DNA of 64,000 bases, taken from Shewanella eurypsychrophilus (lineage in GTDB: Bacteria > Pseudomonadota > Gammaproteobacteria > Enterobacterales > Shewanellaceae). The notes beneath the pieces were generated by a model that did not search any database, was not told the origin of the DNA, and saw only the letters and a list, made by a program, of their open reading frames with translations. Position 1 is the stretch's first letter. Every line of letters starts with the position of its first letter. Shown here in pieces: positions 33,914 to 42,985 of the stretch. The position numbers were made by a program, and so were the translations under genes. The stretch spans positions 1,086,501 to 1,150,500 of the forward strand of contig NZ_CP045503.2 of NCBI RefSeq assembly GCF_007004545.3, in the 5' to 3' direction.

Positions 33914-34543
33914 TTACTGATTCAGATAGCGAACAGCCATTTCAGTTCTTGATTTGGCATTGGCTTTTCTCAGCAAGTTTTTAACGTGAACCTTTACAGT
34001 GCCTTCACTGATATGTAGTTGCTCAGAGATCATGCGATTACTCTTACCTTCGGCTACAAGCTGTAAGATTTGCAGCTCTCTAGGGGTCAAATTATCGAGC
34101 CACTCTTGTTCATCAGTAGCGTCTTTGAGTTCATAAAGATAGTCTTCAACAGACTCACTGATCACCCTGTGTCCTTGCATGGCATTCTTCAGTTTCTCTA
34201 GCAGAAGGTCTGGCTCTGTGTCTTTGAGCAGGTATCCATCTGCACCCGCCCTCACTAAGCGGATCACGTCTTGTTTTGCATCTGATACCGTTAGGATCAC
34301 TATGCGAGAGGTGACACCTTCTTGGCGTAAACCATTGAGTGTATCTAAGCCTGTCATGCCTTTCATATTGAGATCGAGCAAGACAATATCAGGTTCATTC
34401 TCTTCAATGGCTGATAGTGCATCTAAGCCACTGCCAGCCTCACCAAAGAGGGTGAAATCTGTGTCAGAAGTGACGAGTTGACAGATACCGCGACGTAACA
34501 ACGGATGATCATCGACAACGAGTACTGAGTATGGTTTACCCAT
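33914..34543 (-). CDS. narP: Nitrate/nitrite response regulator NarP
   Basis: 209 residues from the ATG at 34543 (AGGAGG about ten bases upstream; a TTG seven codons earlier is less likely). Receiver domain with phospho-acceptor D57 (LLDLNM) and C-terminal LuxR/NarL helix-turn-helix (LTPRELQILQLVAEGKSNRM, ISEGTVKVHVKNLL). It pairs with the NarQ sensor gene immediately upstream on the same strand. It binds 7-2-7 palindromes, one of which lies in front of nrfA next door. The DNA-binding residues match the NarP/NarL group. Confidence 0.93.
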   Translation of the reverse strand: MGKPYSVLVVDDHPLLRRGICQLVTSDTDFTLFGEAGSGLDALSAIEENEPDIVLLDLNMKGMTGLDTLNGLRQEGVTSRIVILTVSDAKQDVIRLVRAGADGYLLKDTEPDLLLEKLKNAMQGHRVISESVEDYLYELKDATDEQEWLDNLTPRELQILQLVAEGKSNRMISEQLHISEGTVKVHVKNLLRKANAKSRTEMAVRYLNQ

Positions 34544-34622
34544 TTTTAAAAGCGCCTCCTGCAAGGATGTAATCTTATGCCTTGTATTGTATACAAAGAA
34601 AAACGTAAAAAATTATTATGTT

Positions 34623-36326
34623 CTAGGCTGGTTCCTGCTGAGGGGGAAATTTAAGTGTCACTCTTGTTCCCCCTTCGGGATTGCCGCTGAACTCTACTAT
34701 ACCCGATAAGCGACTTGCACGCTCATGCATAATGCCTATGCCAAAATGTTGATCGCGTTTTTTTACTTGCTCAATGCCTACGCCATTGTCACTTATGGTA
34801 ATCGTTACATGGGTATCAGAGCTCTTAAAGCAGCGAATGTTTATCTCGTCGGCGTCGGCATGCTTGATGGCGTTAAGAGTGGCTTCTCGGGTTAATTGCA
34901 ATACATGGATATGTTGATGCGCACCAAGGAGTTGCATAGGAAGTTTATAATCCAGTGATATTTTTACATTAGATTGGCTTCTAAGTTGTTCTAACATAGC
35001 CTCAATAGCATGGCTTAGATTCGGGTCTTTAATGGTTAATCTAAAGGTGGACAGTAGCTCACGTAATTGCACATAGGCGGTATTAACGCCTTCATTTATC
35101 TCACTGATCTGCAGTTCAACCTGAGGACTTCGGCAGGTTTTATCTAATCCCTTAGATAAAAGGCTTACCTGAATTTTTAAGAATGAGAGAATTTGACCAA
35201 TAGAATCATGTAGCTCTCTGGCAATCACTCCACGCTCATCCATTAATGCCAATTGTTGCCTCTGCTCACCGGCATTATAAATAACGATAGAGCGAGCAAG
35301 CATAATGGCAAAATTCTCGAACAGCTGATAATTCGGTTCTTTACTTGAGTTAGCCTCTAGATAACCTAGCTGATTTGATTCGAAATCTAGCGGGAAGTGA
35401 GTCTGACTTTTTGTCTCTTCTGGCCAGCCGCCATCAGCTTCGATGACCAACTCTTCTTCATTATCTTGAGCGATCACTAATCGCAAAAAGGTCTCAGGTT
35501 CGTGTGCTCTAAGTTGATTAAGAGCAGCCTTTAGACTGCTGATCTCAAGTTTACCGGAATGCAGCATGACTAAATTGTCGTACAGAAGTTTTAGCTCATT
35601 ATTGGTACGGGTTAGGGCTAAGGTTTTATCCTGAACTTGGCCTTCTAGATCTTGGTAAAGGGCAGAAAGCTCTTTGGCTGTTGACTCAAAGGCATTGCTC
35701 AATGCCGTCAGTTCTACATACTCAGTTTTAGGCATCTCTACATTAAAGTTACCCTTAGAGATTGTATTGGCTGACTCCATTAACTGTTGAAGTGGTACGA
35801 CGACTTTTTTCTTAGTAAAGCGTACCGCAAGAAAAGCGATAAACAACATTAATCCTAAGCCGATAATTTGGCTCACGGCTAATAATTTCAATTTAAACGC
35901 GGCGTAGTGCTCAGTTTCTAAAACCAGTAGATCTATGGTATCGACGAAGTCTTTTAGTGCAGCCGCATACAGTCGAGAATTTTCCTCCTCAATGTACGAA
36001 CGCATCACTTTCCACTTGTGAATAACGAGTTGATATTGCTGCTTGAGAACTTCTGGGGTTTTCCAATCTAGAGAGCGCTTAAGTGCATCAGAATATAGAG
36101 TGTTTTCAAATTCTTTTATTTTATCGACTGCCTCTTCACTGCCCGAATTTGCGTAAAACATCAAGCGGTAGCTTTGCATTCGCAAAGAACCCGATGCATT
36201 AATGGCTCTGGCGTCACCCAGGCTATAGGACAAGTTGATGATCGCGAAGATCGCCAGACCGCTTGATAATAATATTAATGTTAACATTAGACCTAAAATG
36301 GTCGATGTAAGACTGCCTTTTTTCAT
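34623..36326 (-). CDS. narQ: Nitrate/nitrite sensor histidine kinase NarQ
   Basis: 567 residues. Membrane helix at 12-32, then the nitrate-binding P-box SLGDARAINASGSLRMQSYR (about 35-54), periplasmic four-helix part, second helix at 148-170 and HAMP to about 225. A GAF-like segment follows, then HisKA_3 with H373 (ELHDSIGQ) and the ATPase motifs DNGVGI and GIGIMHERA. It senses periplasmic nitrate/nitrite and phosphorylates NarP. narP starts 80 bases downstream on the same strand. Divergent from nrfA. Confidence 0.95.
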   Translation of the reverse strand: MKKGSLTSTILGLMLTLILLSSGLAIFAIINLSYSLGDARAINASGSLRMQSYRLMFYANSGSEEAVDKIKEFENTLYSDALKRSLDWKTPEVLKQQYQLVIHKWKVMRSYIEEENSRLYAAALKDFVDTIDLLVLETEHYAAFKLKLLAVSQIIGLGLMLFIAFLAVRFTKKKVVVPLQQLMESANTISKGNFNVEMPKTEYVELTALSNAFESTAKELSALYQDLEGQVQDKTLALTRTNNELKLLYDNLVMLHSGKLEISSLKAALNQLRAHEPETFLRLVIAQDNEEELVIEADGGWPEETKSQTHFPLDFESNQLGYLEANSSKEPNYQLFENFAIMLARSIVIYNAGEQRQQLALMDERGVIARELHDSIGQILSFLKIQVSLLSKGLDKTCRSPQVELQISEINEGVNTAYVQLRELLSTFRLTIKDPNLSHAIEAMLEQLRSQSNVKISLDYKLPMQLLGAHQHIHVLQLTREATLNAIKHADADEINIRCFKSSDTHVTITISDNGVGIEQVKKRDQHFGIGIMHERASRLSGIVEFSGNPEGGTRVTLKFPPQQEPA

Positions 36327-36444
36327 TAGATAAAAACTCGCTAAATGACTCTGGATAAACTATCAATTACAGGTGCACTAATTTAGTTGCTACTTAACCC
36401 CGTTAACAAAATGGCAAAAGTGTGAGCAACAACACGTTTACATT

Positions 36445-36458
36445 TTGATCTACCGCAA
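36445..36458 (+). promoter_or_regulatory. Crp/Fnr-type site upstream of nrfA
   Basis: TTGAT-CTAC-CGCAA, with a perfect left half and a close right half of TTGAT-N4-ATCAA. It lies 118 bases before the nrfA start, 14 bases from the NarP palindrome. In Shewanella both Crp and EtrA/Fnr use such sites for anaerobic respiration genes. Confidence 0.5.
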
Positions 36459-36471
36459 ACTTTACGCCGGA

Positions 36472-36487
36472 TACCCCCTTAGGGGTA
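36472..36487 (+). promoter_or_regulatory. NarP 7-2-7 operator upstream of nrfA
   Basis: TACCCCC-TT-AGGGGTA is a perfect palindrome with the NarP/NarL heptamer layout, located 89 bases before the nrfA ATG and between the divergent narQ and nrfA genes. It indicates nitrate/nitrite control by the neighbouring NarQP pair. Confidence 0.75.
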
Positions 36488-36575
36488 TGTATAAAGTATT
36501 GCTAAGGGTCTAACTTTGGCCTTGGAGATGATGTGGTTATTTATGACTACTATAAGAAAGTAACATGGAGATGAG

Positions 36576-37976
36576 ATGGTGAGAACATTAACTAACAAAT
36601 CCTTTGCCCTAAGTGCATTGGTTGCTGCAAGTCTGATGACTTCTGGCGTGATGGCGAATGAAAAAACAGAGCCTAGAAGCGAAGTATACAAAGATAAATA
36701 TTCTAAGCAGTATAACAGCTGGCATGCAACTTCTGAGAGCACTGAAGTTATCGATGCGCTGGAAGCCGATCCTAATCTAGTCGTTTTATGGGCAGGTTAT
36801 GGTTTCGCCAAAGACTATAACAAAGCGCGTGGCCACATGTACGCGGTAACTGATTTACGTAATACACTACGTACTGGTGCACCTAAGCAAGATACAGATG
36901 GTCCTATGCCTATGGCATGTTGGTCTTGTAAGGGTCCAGATGTACCTCGCATGATCGAAGAGCAAGGTGAAGATGGTTACTTTACGGGTAAGTGGTATAA
37001 AGGCGGTGCTGAAATCGTCAACACTATCGGTTGTAGCGATTGCCACGTAAGCGGTAAGTCTAAGCTACGTATCTCTCGTCCATTCGCTGAGCGCGCAATG
37101 GAAGCAATTGGCACACCGTTCGATGAAGCTTCTCGTAAAGATAAGCAGTCTATGGTTTGTGGTCAGTGTCACGTCGAATACTACTTCGAGAAGACTAAAG
37201 ATAAGAAAGGTTTTGTTAAGTTCCCTTGGGATCAAGGCATTACTGTAGATGCTGCTGAAGCTTATTATGATGGCATTCAGTTTGCGGATTGGACTCACAA
37301 AATTTCTAAGACTCCTATGCTAAAAGCGCAGCATCCTGGTTATGAAACTTGGAAGCTTGGTGTACATGGACAGAACAATGTAAGTTGTACTGACTGTCAC
37401 ATGCCTAGAGTCAAGAATGCTGAAGGCCGTAAGTTTACCGATCACAAAGTGGGCAACCCATTCGATCGTTTCGAAGAGACTTGTGGTACTTGTCATGAAC
37501 AGAGCAAAGAGTTCATGGTTGATCTGACTAAGCAGCGTAAGGCGAAAGTTGAAGAACTTAAGATGGCTGCAGAAGGTCAATTAGTTAAGGCACACTTCGA
37601 GGCTGGTGCAGCTTGGGAAGCGGGCGCAACAGAAGCTGAGATGAAGCCGATTCTTACCGATATTCGTCATGGACAGTGGCGTTGGGATTATGCAACTGCA
37701 TCACACGGTGTTGCAGCGCATGCACCAGCTGAAGCGTTACGTATCCTAGGTACTGCGGTAGATAAAGCGGCTGACGCTCGTGTTAAGCTGGCACACCTGC
37801 TTGCTAACAAAGGTGTTAAACAGCCTATCTCATACCCTGACACTTCAACCAAGGCTAAGGCACAAGCTGCCATGGGCATGGATATGAAGAAGATGAATGC
37901 TGATAAAGCCGAGTTCAAGAAAAACGTATTGCCTAAGTGGGATGCTGAAGCTGCAAAGCGTGAAGCAACTTACTAA
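36576..37976 (+). CDS. nrfA: Ammonia-forming cytochrome c nitrite reductase
   Basis: 466 residues. Periplasmic pentahaem enzyme reducing nitrite to ammonium with six electrons. Signal peptide ends near MA (residue 27). Catalytic haem site CWSCK at 115-119 (lysine ligand), then CxxCH sites CSDCH 153-157, CGQCH 195-199, CTDCH 271-275 and CGTCH 303-307. Calcium/active-site region [11 protein letters not shown] is present. No nrfBCD genes follow, so electrons probably come from CymA as in Shewanella oneidensis (family knowledge). Own terminator; NarP and Crp/Fnr sites upstream. Confidence 0.97.
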   Translation: MVRTLTNKSFALSALVAASLMTSGVMANEKTEPRSEVYKDKYSKQYNSWHATSESTEVIDALEADPNLVVLWAGYGFAKDYNKARGHMYAVTDLRNTLRTGAPKQDTDGPMPMACWSCKGPDVPRMIEEQGEDGYFTGKWYKGGAEIVNTIGCSDCHVSGKSKLRISRPFAERAMEAIGTPFDEASRKDKQSMVCGQCHVEYYFEKTKDKKGFVKFPWDQGITVDAAEAYYDGIQFADWTHKISKTPMLKAQHPGYETWKLGVHGQNNVSCTDCHMPRVKNAEGRKFTDHKVGNPFDRFEETCGTCHEQSKEFMVDLTKQRKAKVEELKMAAEGQLVKAHFEAGAAWEAGATEAEMKPILTDIRHGQWRWDYATASHGVAAHAPAEALRILGTAVDKAADARVKLAHLLANKGVKQPISYPDTSTKAKAQAAMGMDMKKMNADKAEFKKNVLPKWDAEAAKREATY

Positions 37977-38018
37977 GTATTAATTGGTCAGCTAGTGTGA
38001 TACTAGCCAACTAATTCA

Positions 38019-38046
38019 AGAGCCCCGTTTATACGGGGCTTTTTTA
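38019..38046 (+). terminator. Rho-independent terminator of nrfA
   Basis: AGAGCCCCGT-TTAT-ACGGGGCT followed by TTTTTT. Confidence 0.9.
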
Positions 38047-38220
38047 TGTCTCTCACTTACTGAGTCTTCAAGTCCGCCTGAGCGGAAATCTCTTTTAATT
38101 TATCATAACGTAAAGTTATTATTTTTATAAGAATTGATAATTTTATATTGTTTATTGGCCGCTCTATAATGACCTCATCGAAATAAATTACGAATCAACT
38201 CTCTGAGTTTGGAGCAAATT

Positions 38221-38706
38221 ATGAAAATGAATCATGTGGGTATCATGGTAGGTGATATGGGTAAAGCGGTTGAGTTTTATACTAACGCCCTAGGCCTTAA
38301 AGTGGTAATGAACAATACTAAAGTTGAAGAGGAGCGTGAGACCGCGATCGGCAGAATGTGTATTGCCGTGTTTGGTGAAGGCTTTAAAGGCTTTAATATT
38401 GCGCATTTAGTGACATCTGATGGTATTGGTGTTGAGTTATTTGAAATGAAAGAGCGTGCAGAGCGTCACGAAGTTGATTTTTCTCGAATCGGCATTTTTC
38501 ATTTTTGTCTTCAAACAGATGACTTCGATGGTGTTATTGAGCGCACTGAAAAATTTGGCGGGAAAGTACGTATGGATATTATGCGCTACCACCCAGAAGA
38601 TGATAATAAACAAGCTAAAATGGTTTACCTAGAGGACCCGTTTGGCAATCTATTTGAGCTTTACTCACATACATATGAAGAGACGTATGCATCTGAGTAT
38701 GAGTAA
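38221..38706 (+). CDS. VOC (glyoxalase/dioxygenase fold) family protein
   Basis: 161 residues from the ATG at 38221 with GGAG six bases upstream; an upstream TTG adds four codons. Paired beta-alpha-beta modules: MNHVGIMVGDMGKAVEFYTN at the N-terminus and FHFCLQTDDFDGVIERTEKF in the middle, with the C-terminal FGNLFELYSH. Probable metal-ligand positions are H5, E (VELFEMKE), H and E (LFELYS). Substrate unknown; glyoxalase, dioxygenase or resistance roles all occur in this superfamily. Single gene. Confidence 0.85.
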   Translation: MKMNHVGIMVGDMGKAVEFYTNALGLKVVMNNTKVEEERETAIGRMCIAVFGEGFKGFNIAHLVTSDGIGVELFEMKERAERHEVDFSRIGIFHFCLQTDDFDGVIERTEKFGGKVRMDIMRYHPEDDNKQAKMVYLEDPFGNLFELYSHTYEETYASEYE

Positions 38707-38741
38707 GCCATAACGTGTTAGTTATATTCACATAAAGGTGG

Positions 38742-39284
38742 TTACTTAATCATCTTGATTAATTGTCTGAACCTTTCTCCCTCGGCTTGGTGTTGAAGCT
38801 CGAATAGTAGAGATTCCATATTAGTAATTTTTGCGCCCTTGTTTTGCATCATCTCGATGCCTATAGCCTTGTTGTCTGCTGTGCGTGAAGACATGGCATC
38901 GACGACTAGGTGAACATCAAATCCATTGTCGATAAGATCACTGCAGGTCTGATAGACACACACATGAGCCTCTATTCCAGCTAAGATCACTCGTTGGCGT
39001 TTGGTATCTTTTAACCGAGTTTGGAATTCGTTACAGTGCCAGCCACTAAAGTGTTGTTTGGCGATCGGATCACTACTTTGAATGAGCTGTTCATATAAAA
39101 CAGGTGTTGTATGACCTAATTTATCTGGCAGTTGTTCAAGCCAGAGGGTAGGGATATCGAAAAGTTGTAGCCCTTTTATCAATTTTAATAAACAGGAGTG
39201 TAAATCATCACTTCTATCCATCACTTGAGCAAGCTTACCTTGAACATCGACGACAACGAATGCACACTCTTGTGAATTTATCAT
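38742..39284 (-). CDS. Isochorismatase-family (YcaC-like) hydrolase
   Basis: 180 residues. Cysteine-hydrolase fold with the triad Asp in VVVDVQGKL (residue 13), Lys in PIAKQHFSGW (about 76) and Cys in GIEAHVCVYQT (about 110). The cis-peptide context VILAGIEAHVC is typical of YcaC-like members. The substrate is unknown. ATG at 39284; it stands alone. Confidence 0.88.
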   Translation of the reverse strand: MINSQECAFVVVDVQGKLAQVMDRSDDLHSCLLKLIKGLQLFDIPTLWLEQLPDKLGHTTPVLYEQLIQSSDPIAKQHFSGWHCNEFQTRLKDTKRQRVILAGIEAHVCVYQTCSDLIDNGFDVHLVVDAMSSRTADNKAIGIEMMQNKGAKITNMESLLFELQHQAEGERFRQLIKMIK

Positions 39285-39401
39285 AACAGCTCTCTTTTTA
39301 TTCCAACTTTGATGAGTTTATCTTACTTATCCATCCTACTTTTCCAATCCGCTTTTAGTCTAACCTTCTCAGTTTTGTGTAAACCAGCCAAACAGTTCTA
39401 T

Positions 39402-39418
39402 TGCGCTACATTTGTGCG
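39402..39418 (+). promoter_or_regulatory. Weak NtrC-like site
   Basis: TGCGC-TACATTT-GTGCG, an imperfect version of the NtrC dyad, 30 bases upstream of the perfect one. Paired NtrC sites are usual before nitrogen-regulated sigma-54 promoters. Confidence 0.35.
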
Positions 39419-39431
39419 CTTTGTGAATGGA

Positions 39432-39448
39432 TGCACTTGTTTGGTGCA
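39432..39448 (+). promoter_or_regulatory. NtrC binding site of glnK-amtB
   Basis: TGCACTTGTTTGGTGCA matches the 17-base NtrC consensus TGCACn5TGGTGCA-type dyad with perfect arms. It lies 63 bases before the sigma-54 promoter. Confidence 0.7.
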
Positions 39449-39510
39449 TTTGTATTCACCAATAAAAGGGGTTGTTTACATAAGTCATTAAAAGTTAATG
39501 ATTTGTCGTG

Positions 39511-39526
39511 TTGGCCTGATGATTGA
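39511..39526 (+). promoter_or_regulatory. Sigma-54 promoter of glnK-amtB
   Basis: TTGGCCTGATGATTGAA fits TTGGCAC-N5-TTGC with correct GG-to-TG spacing and one change at the -12 C. Transcription would begin near 39538, giving a leader of about 36 bases. Confidence 0.6.
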
Positions 39527-39573
39527 ATAATCTAATTCAGAAATAAATAACTATTATATTTTTGGAGGTCAGC

Positions 39574-39912
39574 ATGAAACTGGTCAGCGCTATCATTAAA
39601 CCGTTCAAGTTAGACGATGTTCGTGAAGCCATCGCGGGAGTCGGTATAGAAGGGATGACAGTCACAGAAGTGAAAGGTTTCGGTCGTCAGAAAGGACATA
39701 CCGAGCTGTATCGAGGCGCCGAGTATCAGGTGGACTTCCTTCCAAAAGTGAAATTAGAAATTGCAACAAAAGCGGAAAACCTTGAGTTGTTGATCGAGTC
39801 AATTGTCAATGCAGCGCGTACAGGGAAAATTGGTGATGGCAAAATTTTTGTGACAGATCTCGATCAGGCTATCCGTATTCGTACGGGTGAGACTGACAGC
39901 GAAGCACTTTAA
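39574..39912 (+). CDS. glnK: PII nitrogen regulatory protein GlnK
   Basis: 112 residues from the ATG at 39574 with GGAGG five bases upstream; an in-frame ATG four codons earlier is not preferred. T-loop GRQKGHTELYRGAEY with the uridylylation Tyr51, and the C-terminal RTGKIGDGKIFV signature. It senses 2-oxoglutarate/ATP and blocks AmtB when ammonium is plentiful. amtB follows 11 bases on, the classic glnK-amtB operon, with NtrC and sigma-54 sites in front. Confidence 0.95.
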   Translation: MKLVSAIIKPFKLDDVREAIAGVGIEGMTVTEVKGFGRQKGHTELYRGAEYQVDFLPKVKLEIATKAENLELLIESIVNAARTGKIGDGKIFVTDLDQAIRIRTGETDSEAL

Positions 39913-39923
39913 GGGGAAGCAAG

Positions 39924-41174
39924 ATGGAAGATTTAGTTAAATTAGGCGTAACGGTTTCAGAATTAAGGTTCGCGCTGGATACCTTTTACTTTTTAATCTC
40001 AGGTGCTTTAGTCATGTGGATGGCAGCTGGTTTTGCCATGTTAGAAGCTGGACTTGTCCGCTCGAAAAACACCACCGAAATTTTGACTAAGAACGTATGT
40101 TTATACTCGATTTCTTGTGTAATGTTTCTGATCTTCGGTTACAACATCATGTATGTCGATAATATTGAAGGAGGTTGGCTACCTACAATTAGCACATTAA
40201 TTGGGAGTCAGGCTGAAGGTGCCGATCACGCGCTTGAATCAGATTTCTTTTTCCAGGTTGTTTTTGTTGCAACAGCTATGTCTATCGTCTCTGGGGCTGT
40301 GGCTGAGCGAATGAAGCTTTGGGCTTTCTTGGCTTTTTCTGTTGTGATGACAGGTTTTATTTATCCAGTTGAAGGGTATTGGACTTGGGGCGGTGGCTTC
40401 CTGTCTGAGGCTGGATTTGTCGATTTCGCCGGTAGTGGTATCGTTCATATGGCTGGTGCGGCTGCAGCGATTGCCGGCGTTCTTTTACTCGGTGCGCGTA
40501 AAGGTAAATATGGAGCTAACGGTCAGATAAATCCTATTCCTGGCTCGAACTTACCTATGGCTACTTTAGGTATGTTTATTTTGTGGATGGGCTGGTTTGG
40601 TTTTAACGGTGGCTCTCAGTTATTGGTATCAGATGCTGAAAATGCGACCGCTGTGGCTAAAATCTTTCTTAATACAAACTCGGCGGCAGCCTTCGGTGCG
40701 GTATCTGCACTGATTGTTTGTAAGGTAGTGTGGGGCAAAGCAGACTTAACAATGATTTTAAATGGTGCATTAGCCGGCCTTGTTGCGATAACTGCCGACC
40801 CATTATCACCTTCGATTGCCTTTGCAGGTGTGATTGGTCTGACTGCTGGTGGCCTAGTTATTTTCTCTATCGTGGCATTAGACAGAATTAAAATCGATGA
40901 TCCCGTCGGGGCGATATCTGTGCATGGTGTGGCTGGTTTCTTCGGATTAATGTTAGTACCACTGTCAAATGCAGATGCTACGGTATTAGGTCAGCTTTAT
41001 GGCGCAGGAGTTATCTTTGCTTGGGTGTTTACTGCATCATTGGCCACCTGGTATGTATTGAAGTTGACTATGGGCATACGTGTTACCGAAGAGGAAGAAT
41101 ATAAGGGGATGGATGCTTCAGATTGTGGCATAGATGCGTACCCTGAATTCGTCTCTGTTAAGAGTGCCCGTTAA
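39924..41174 (+). CDS. amtB: Ammonium transporter AmtB
   Basis: 416 residues, about eleven membrane segments. The Amt signature DFAGSGIVHMAGAAAAIAG is near residue 165-185, with the channel His in this block and the second in ISVHGVAGFFG (about 330). Trimeric inner-membrane channel for ammonium uptake, regulated by GlnK. The N-terminal segment is predicted inside the membrane without a clear cleaved signal. Terminator follows. Confidence 0.95.
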   Translation: MEDLVKLGVTVSELRFALDTFYFLISGALVMWMAAGFAMLEAGLVRSKNTTEILTKNVCLYSISCVMFLIFGYNIMYVDNIEGGWLPTISTLIGSQAEGADHALESDFFFQVVFVATAMSIVSGAVAERMKLWAFLAFSVVMTGFIYPVEGYWTWGGGFLSEAGFVDFAGSGIVHMAGAAAAIAGVLLLGARKGKYGANGQINPIPGSNLPMATLGMFILWMGWFGFNGGSQLLVSDAENATAVAKIFLNTNSAAAFGAVSALIVCKVVWGKADLTMILNGALAGLVAITADPLSPSIAFAGVIGLTAGGLVIFSIVALDRIKIDDPVGAISVHGVAGFFGLMLVPLSNADATVLGQLYGAGVIFAWVFTASLATWYVLKLTMGIRVTEEEEYKGMDASDCGIDAYPEFVSVKSAR

Positions 41175-41198
41175 GATTCCTTTAGCTAGTGAATAATC

Positions 41199-41227
41199 AA
41201 ACAGGGCGCTATGCCCTGTTTTTTTGT
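41199..41227 (+). terminator. Rho-independent terminator of amtB
   Basis: AAACAGGGCGCTATGCCCTGTTT followed by TTTTTG. A longer reading frame of the next gene that includes this hairpin is therefore unlikely. Confidence 0.85.
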
Positions 41228-41254
41228 ATTATGGCTTCAGAGAAGGAGGAAGTC

Positions 41255-41596
41255 ATGGCGATTTTTATCAAACGAGTAAAAAACGGTTTAGCTAGTTTAG
41301 CTCTTTTACTTTTTGTGCTACCAAGTTATGTCGATGCAGGACAAGTCGTGGTGCGCAAGTCCAGCGAGCCTTTCGATGCTTTTGCGGTGCGGGATCAGGT
41401 ATTGCGTGAGCATGAATGGCAAGAGGCCTTGAGGATGCAGCAACAGATACAGATCTTACAGGCACTGCCAGTAGGCTGCATTTTAATGGCAAGACCCTAC
41501 GCCTACTATTCCTGCCAAGGTTCGTTTTATCGACCGTATCAATATAAAAATAAAGATGTTTATATTCAGGTCGATGCAGTGGGCGATCAAGATTAA
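41255..41596 (+). CDS. Secreted hypothetical protein (113 aa)
   Basis: ATG at 41255 with AAGGAGG five bases upstream, a textbook site. Signal peptide MAIFIKRVKNGLASLALLLF continues to cleavage near VDA-G (about residue 28). The mature part has an acidic/aromatic N-terminal half, a Gln-rich helix (LRMQQQIQILQALP) and a Cys pair (GCILM, YSCQG) likely forming a disulfide. No family was recognised. Single gene after amtB. Confidence 0.7.
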   Translation: MAIFIKRVKNGLASLALLLFVLPSYVDAGQVVVRKSSEPFDAFAVRDQVLREHEWQEALRMQQQIQILQALPVGCILMARPYAYYSCQGSFYRPYQYKNKDVYIQVDAVGDQD

Positions 41597-41725
41597 GCAC
41601 AGAAAGAATAAATTATGACAAAGGGATGATGGCTTTGTTAATCTTTTGTAACTTTTATTCGCTGCCAATTTAAGCGCTATGACGTAAGCTAGACCTAGGT
41701 TATCGAAACTTGAGGCTTGAGACCT

Positions 41726-42892
41726 ATGGTGAAAATACGACTCGTAATGGGGGTTATCTGGCTGTTTGTGTTTCAGGGCTGCAGTGCTACGTCTGAGCCT
41801 AAACAGCTAGGTAATATCGAACAATATTTCTATGATGAACACTTCGAGTTTATCCATGACTTACCCGCAGCAGAAAACCTGTTATTCCTCCCTGACACCG
41901 CTAGAAAAGAGATTAAAAATCAATTCAGACGTGATACTGCATTAAGTAGTAACCGTATCTTAGCCCATGAATGGTTAGCCAGTTATATCGATGCCGAAAA
42001 TGGTGGATTTGAATACCGGGACAACACTACACGAACGGCAGGTGAGACTTATAGTGATCGCGCCGGGAATTGCATGTCTTTGGTGTTACTGACTGCGGCT
42101 ATTGCTGATGAAATTGGTGTGGATGTTGAGTTTCAGGATATAGAAGTACCGCCAGTATGGGACAAGCAAGGTAACTTTTATTTGATCAATGGTCATGTGA
42201 ATTTAAAACTGCTACCGAGAACTACCACAGATACAGTATTCGTATCTCGAAGAGCGATACAAGTCGACTTTTTACCTGAGAGAGCCGTTCGTGCCTATAG
42301 CAAAATCAAGGTCGATAAGCAGACTGTGCTAGCTATGTACTATAACAATGTGGCCGCGGAATCTTTGGTTATTGGGGAATATGATAGAGCCTATGGCCTG
42401 TTAAAGTTAGGCATAGCGCAGAAGCCTGATTATGTCCCGGCTTTAAATACGTTAGCCGTGCTATACCGTTATAAAGGTTTAGATCAACAAGCTGAAATAC
42501 TCTATAAACTGGCTTTGGATGTCAGTGCCAATAATATGAATGCGCTTTATAACTATGCCATTCTTTTGGGCTCGCAAGGTAGGCTAGAGGAATGGGCTGA
42601 GATCCATAAGGTGCTAGAGCTAGATCGTATCGGTAACCCTTATTATTATTATGATATGGCGCAGCAAGCGTATTTCGATAGGGAATATCAAGATGCGTTG
42701 CTCTGGTATAAGCGAGCTGTGGATAAAGCCGATTATCGGCATGAATTTTATTTTGGACTCTCGAGAGCTTACTGGGCGACAGGTGATGAGCGTAGGGCTA
42801 AGAAGAATATGCAGAAAGCCCTGAGTCTGACACGGGATGAGAATAGTAAAATACGCTATCAGGCTAAGCTGCATGCGATGAAAAGTCATTAA
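41726..42892 (+). CDS. Lipoprotein with transglutaminase-like and TPR domains
   Basis: 388 residues from the ATG at 41726. Lipobox FQGC (Cys near residue 19). N-terminal transglutaminase-like fold: RAGNCMSLVLLTAAIADE with the nucleophile-type Cys, and a His in NGHVNLKLL. The TPR region has repeats at about 195-385, e.g. ESLVIGEYDRAYGLLKLGIA, ALNTLAVLYRYKGLDQQAEI and ALYNYAILLGSQGRLEEWAE. This combination suggests a protein-binding envelope lipoprotein, possibly a peptidase-like one. The substrate is unknown. Confidence 0.75.
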   Translation: MVKIRLVMGVIWLFVFQGCSATSEPKQLGNIEQYFYDEHFEFIHDLPAAENLLFLPDTARKEIKNQFRRDTALSSNRILAHEWLASYIDAENGGFEYRDNTTRTAGETYSDRAGNCMSLVLLTAAIADEIGVDVEFQDIEVPPVWDKQGNFYLINGHVNLKLLPRTTTDTVFVSRRAIQVDFLPERAVRAYSKIKVDKQTVLAMYYNNVAAESLVIGEYDRAYGLLKLGIAQKPDYVPALNTLAVLYRYKGLDQQAEILYKLALDVSANNMNALYNYAILLGSQGRLEEWAEIHKVLELDRIGNPYYYYDMAQQAYFDREYQDALLWYKRAVDKADYRHEFYFGLSRAYWATGDERRAKKNMQKALSLTRDENSKIRYQAKLHAMKSH

Positions 42893-42985
42893 TAGCAATT
42901 GGTCTCATTTCTTTAAGTGATTTATTAGCCCCAAAAAGCACTCATTTGAGTGCTTTTTTTATTGGCTGAACCACAGGGGATTACT

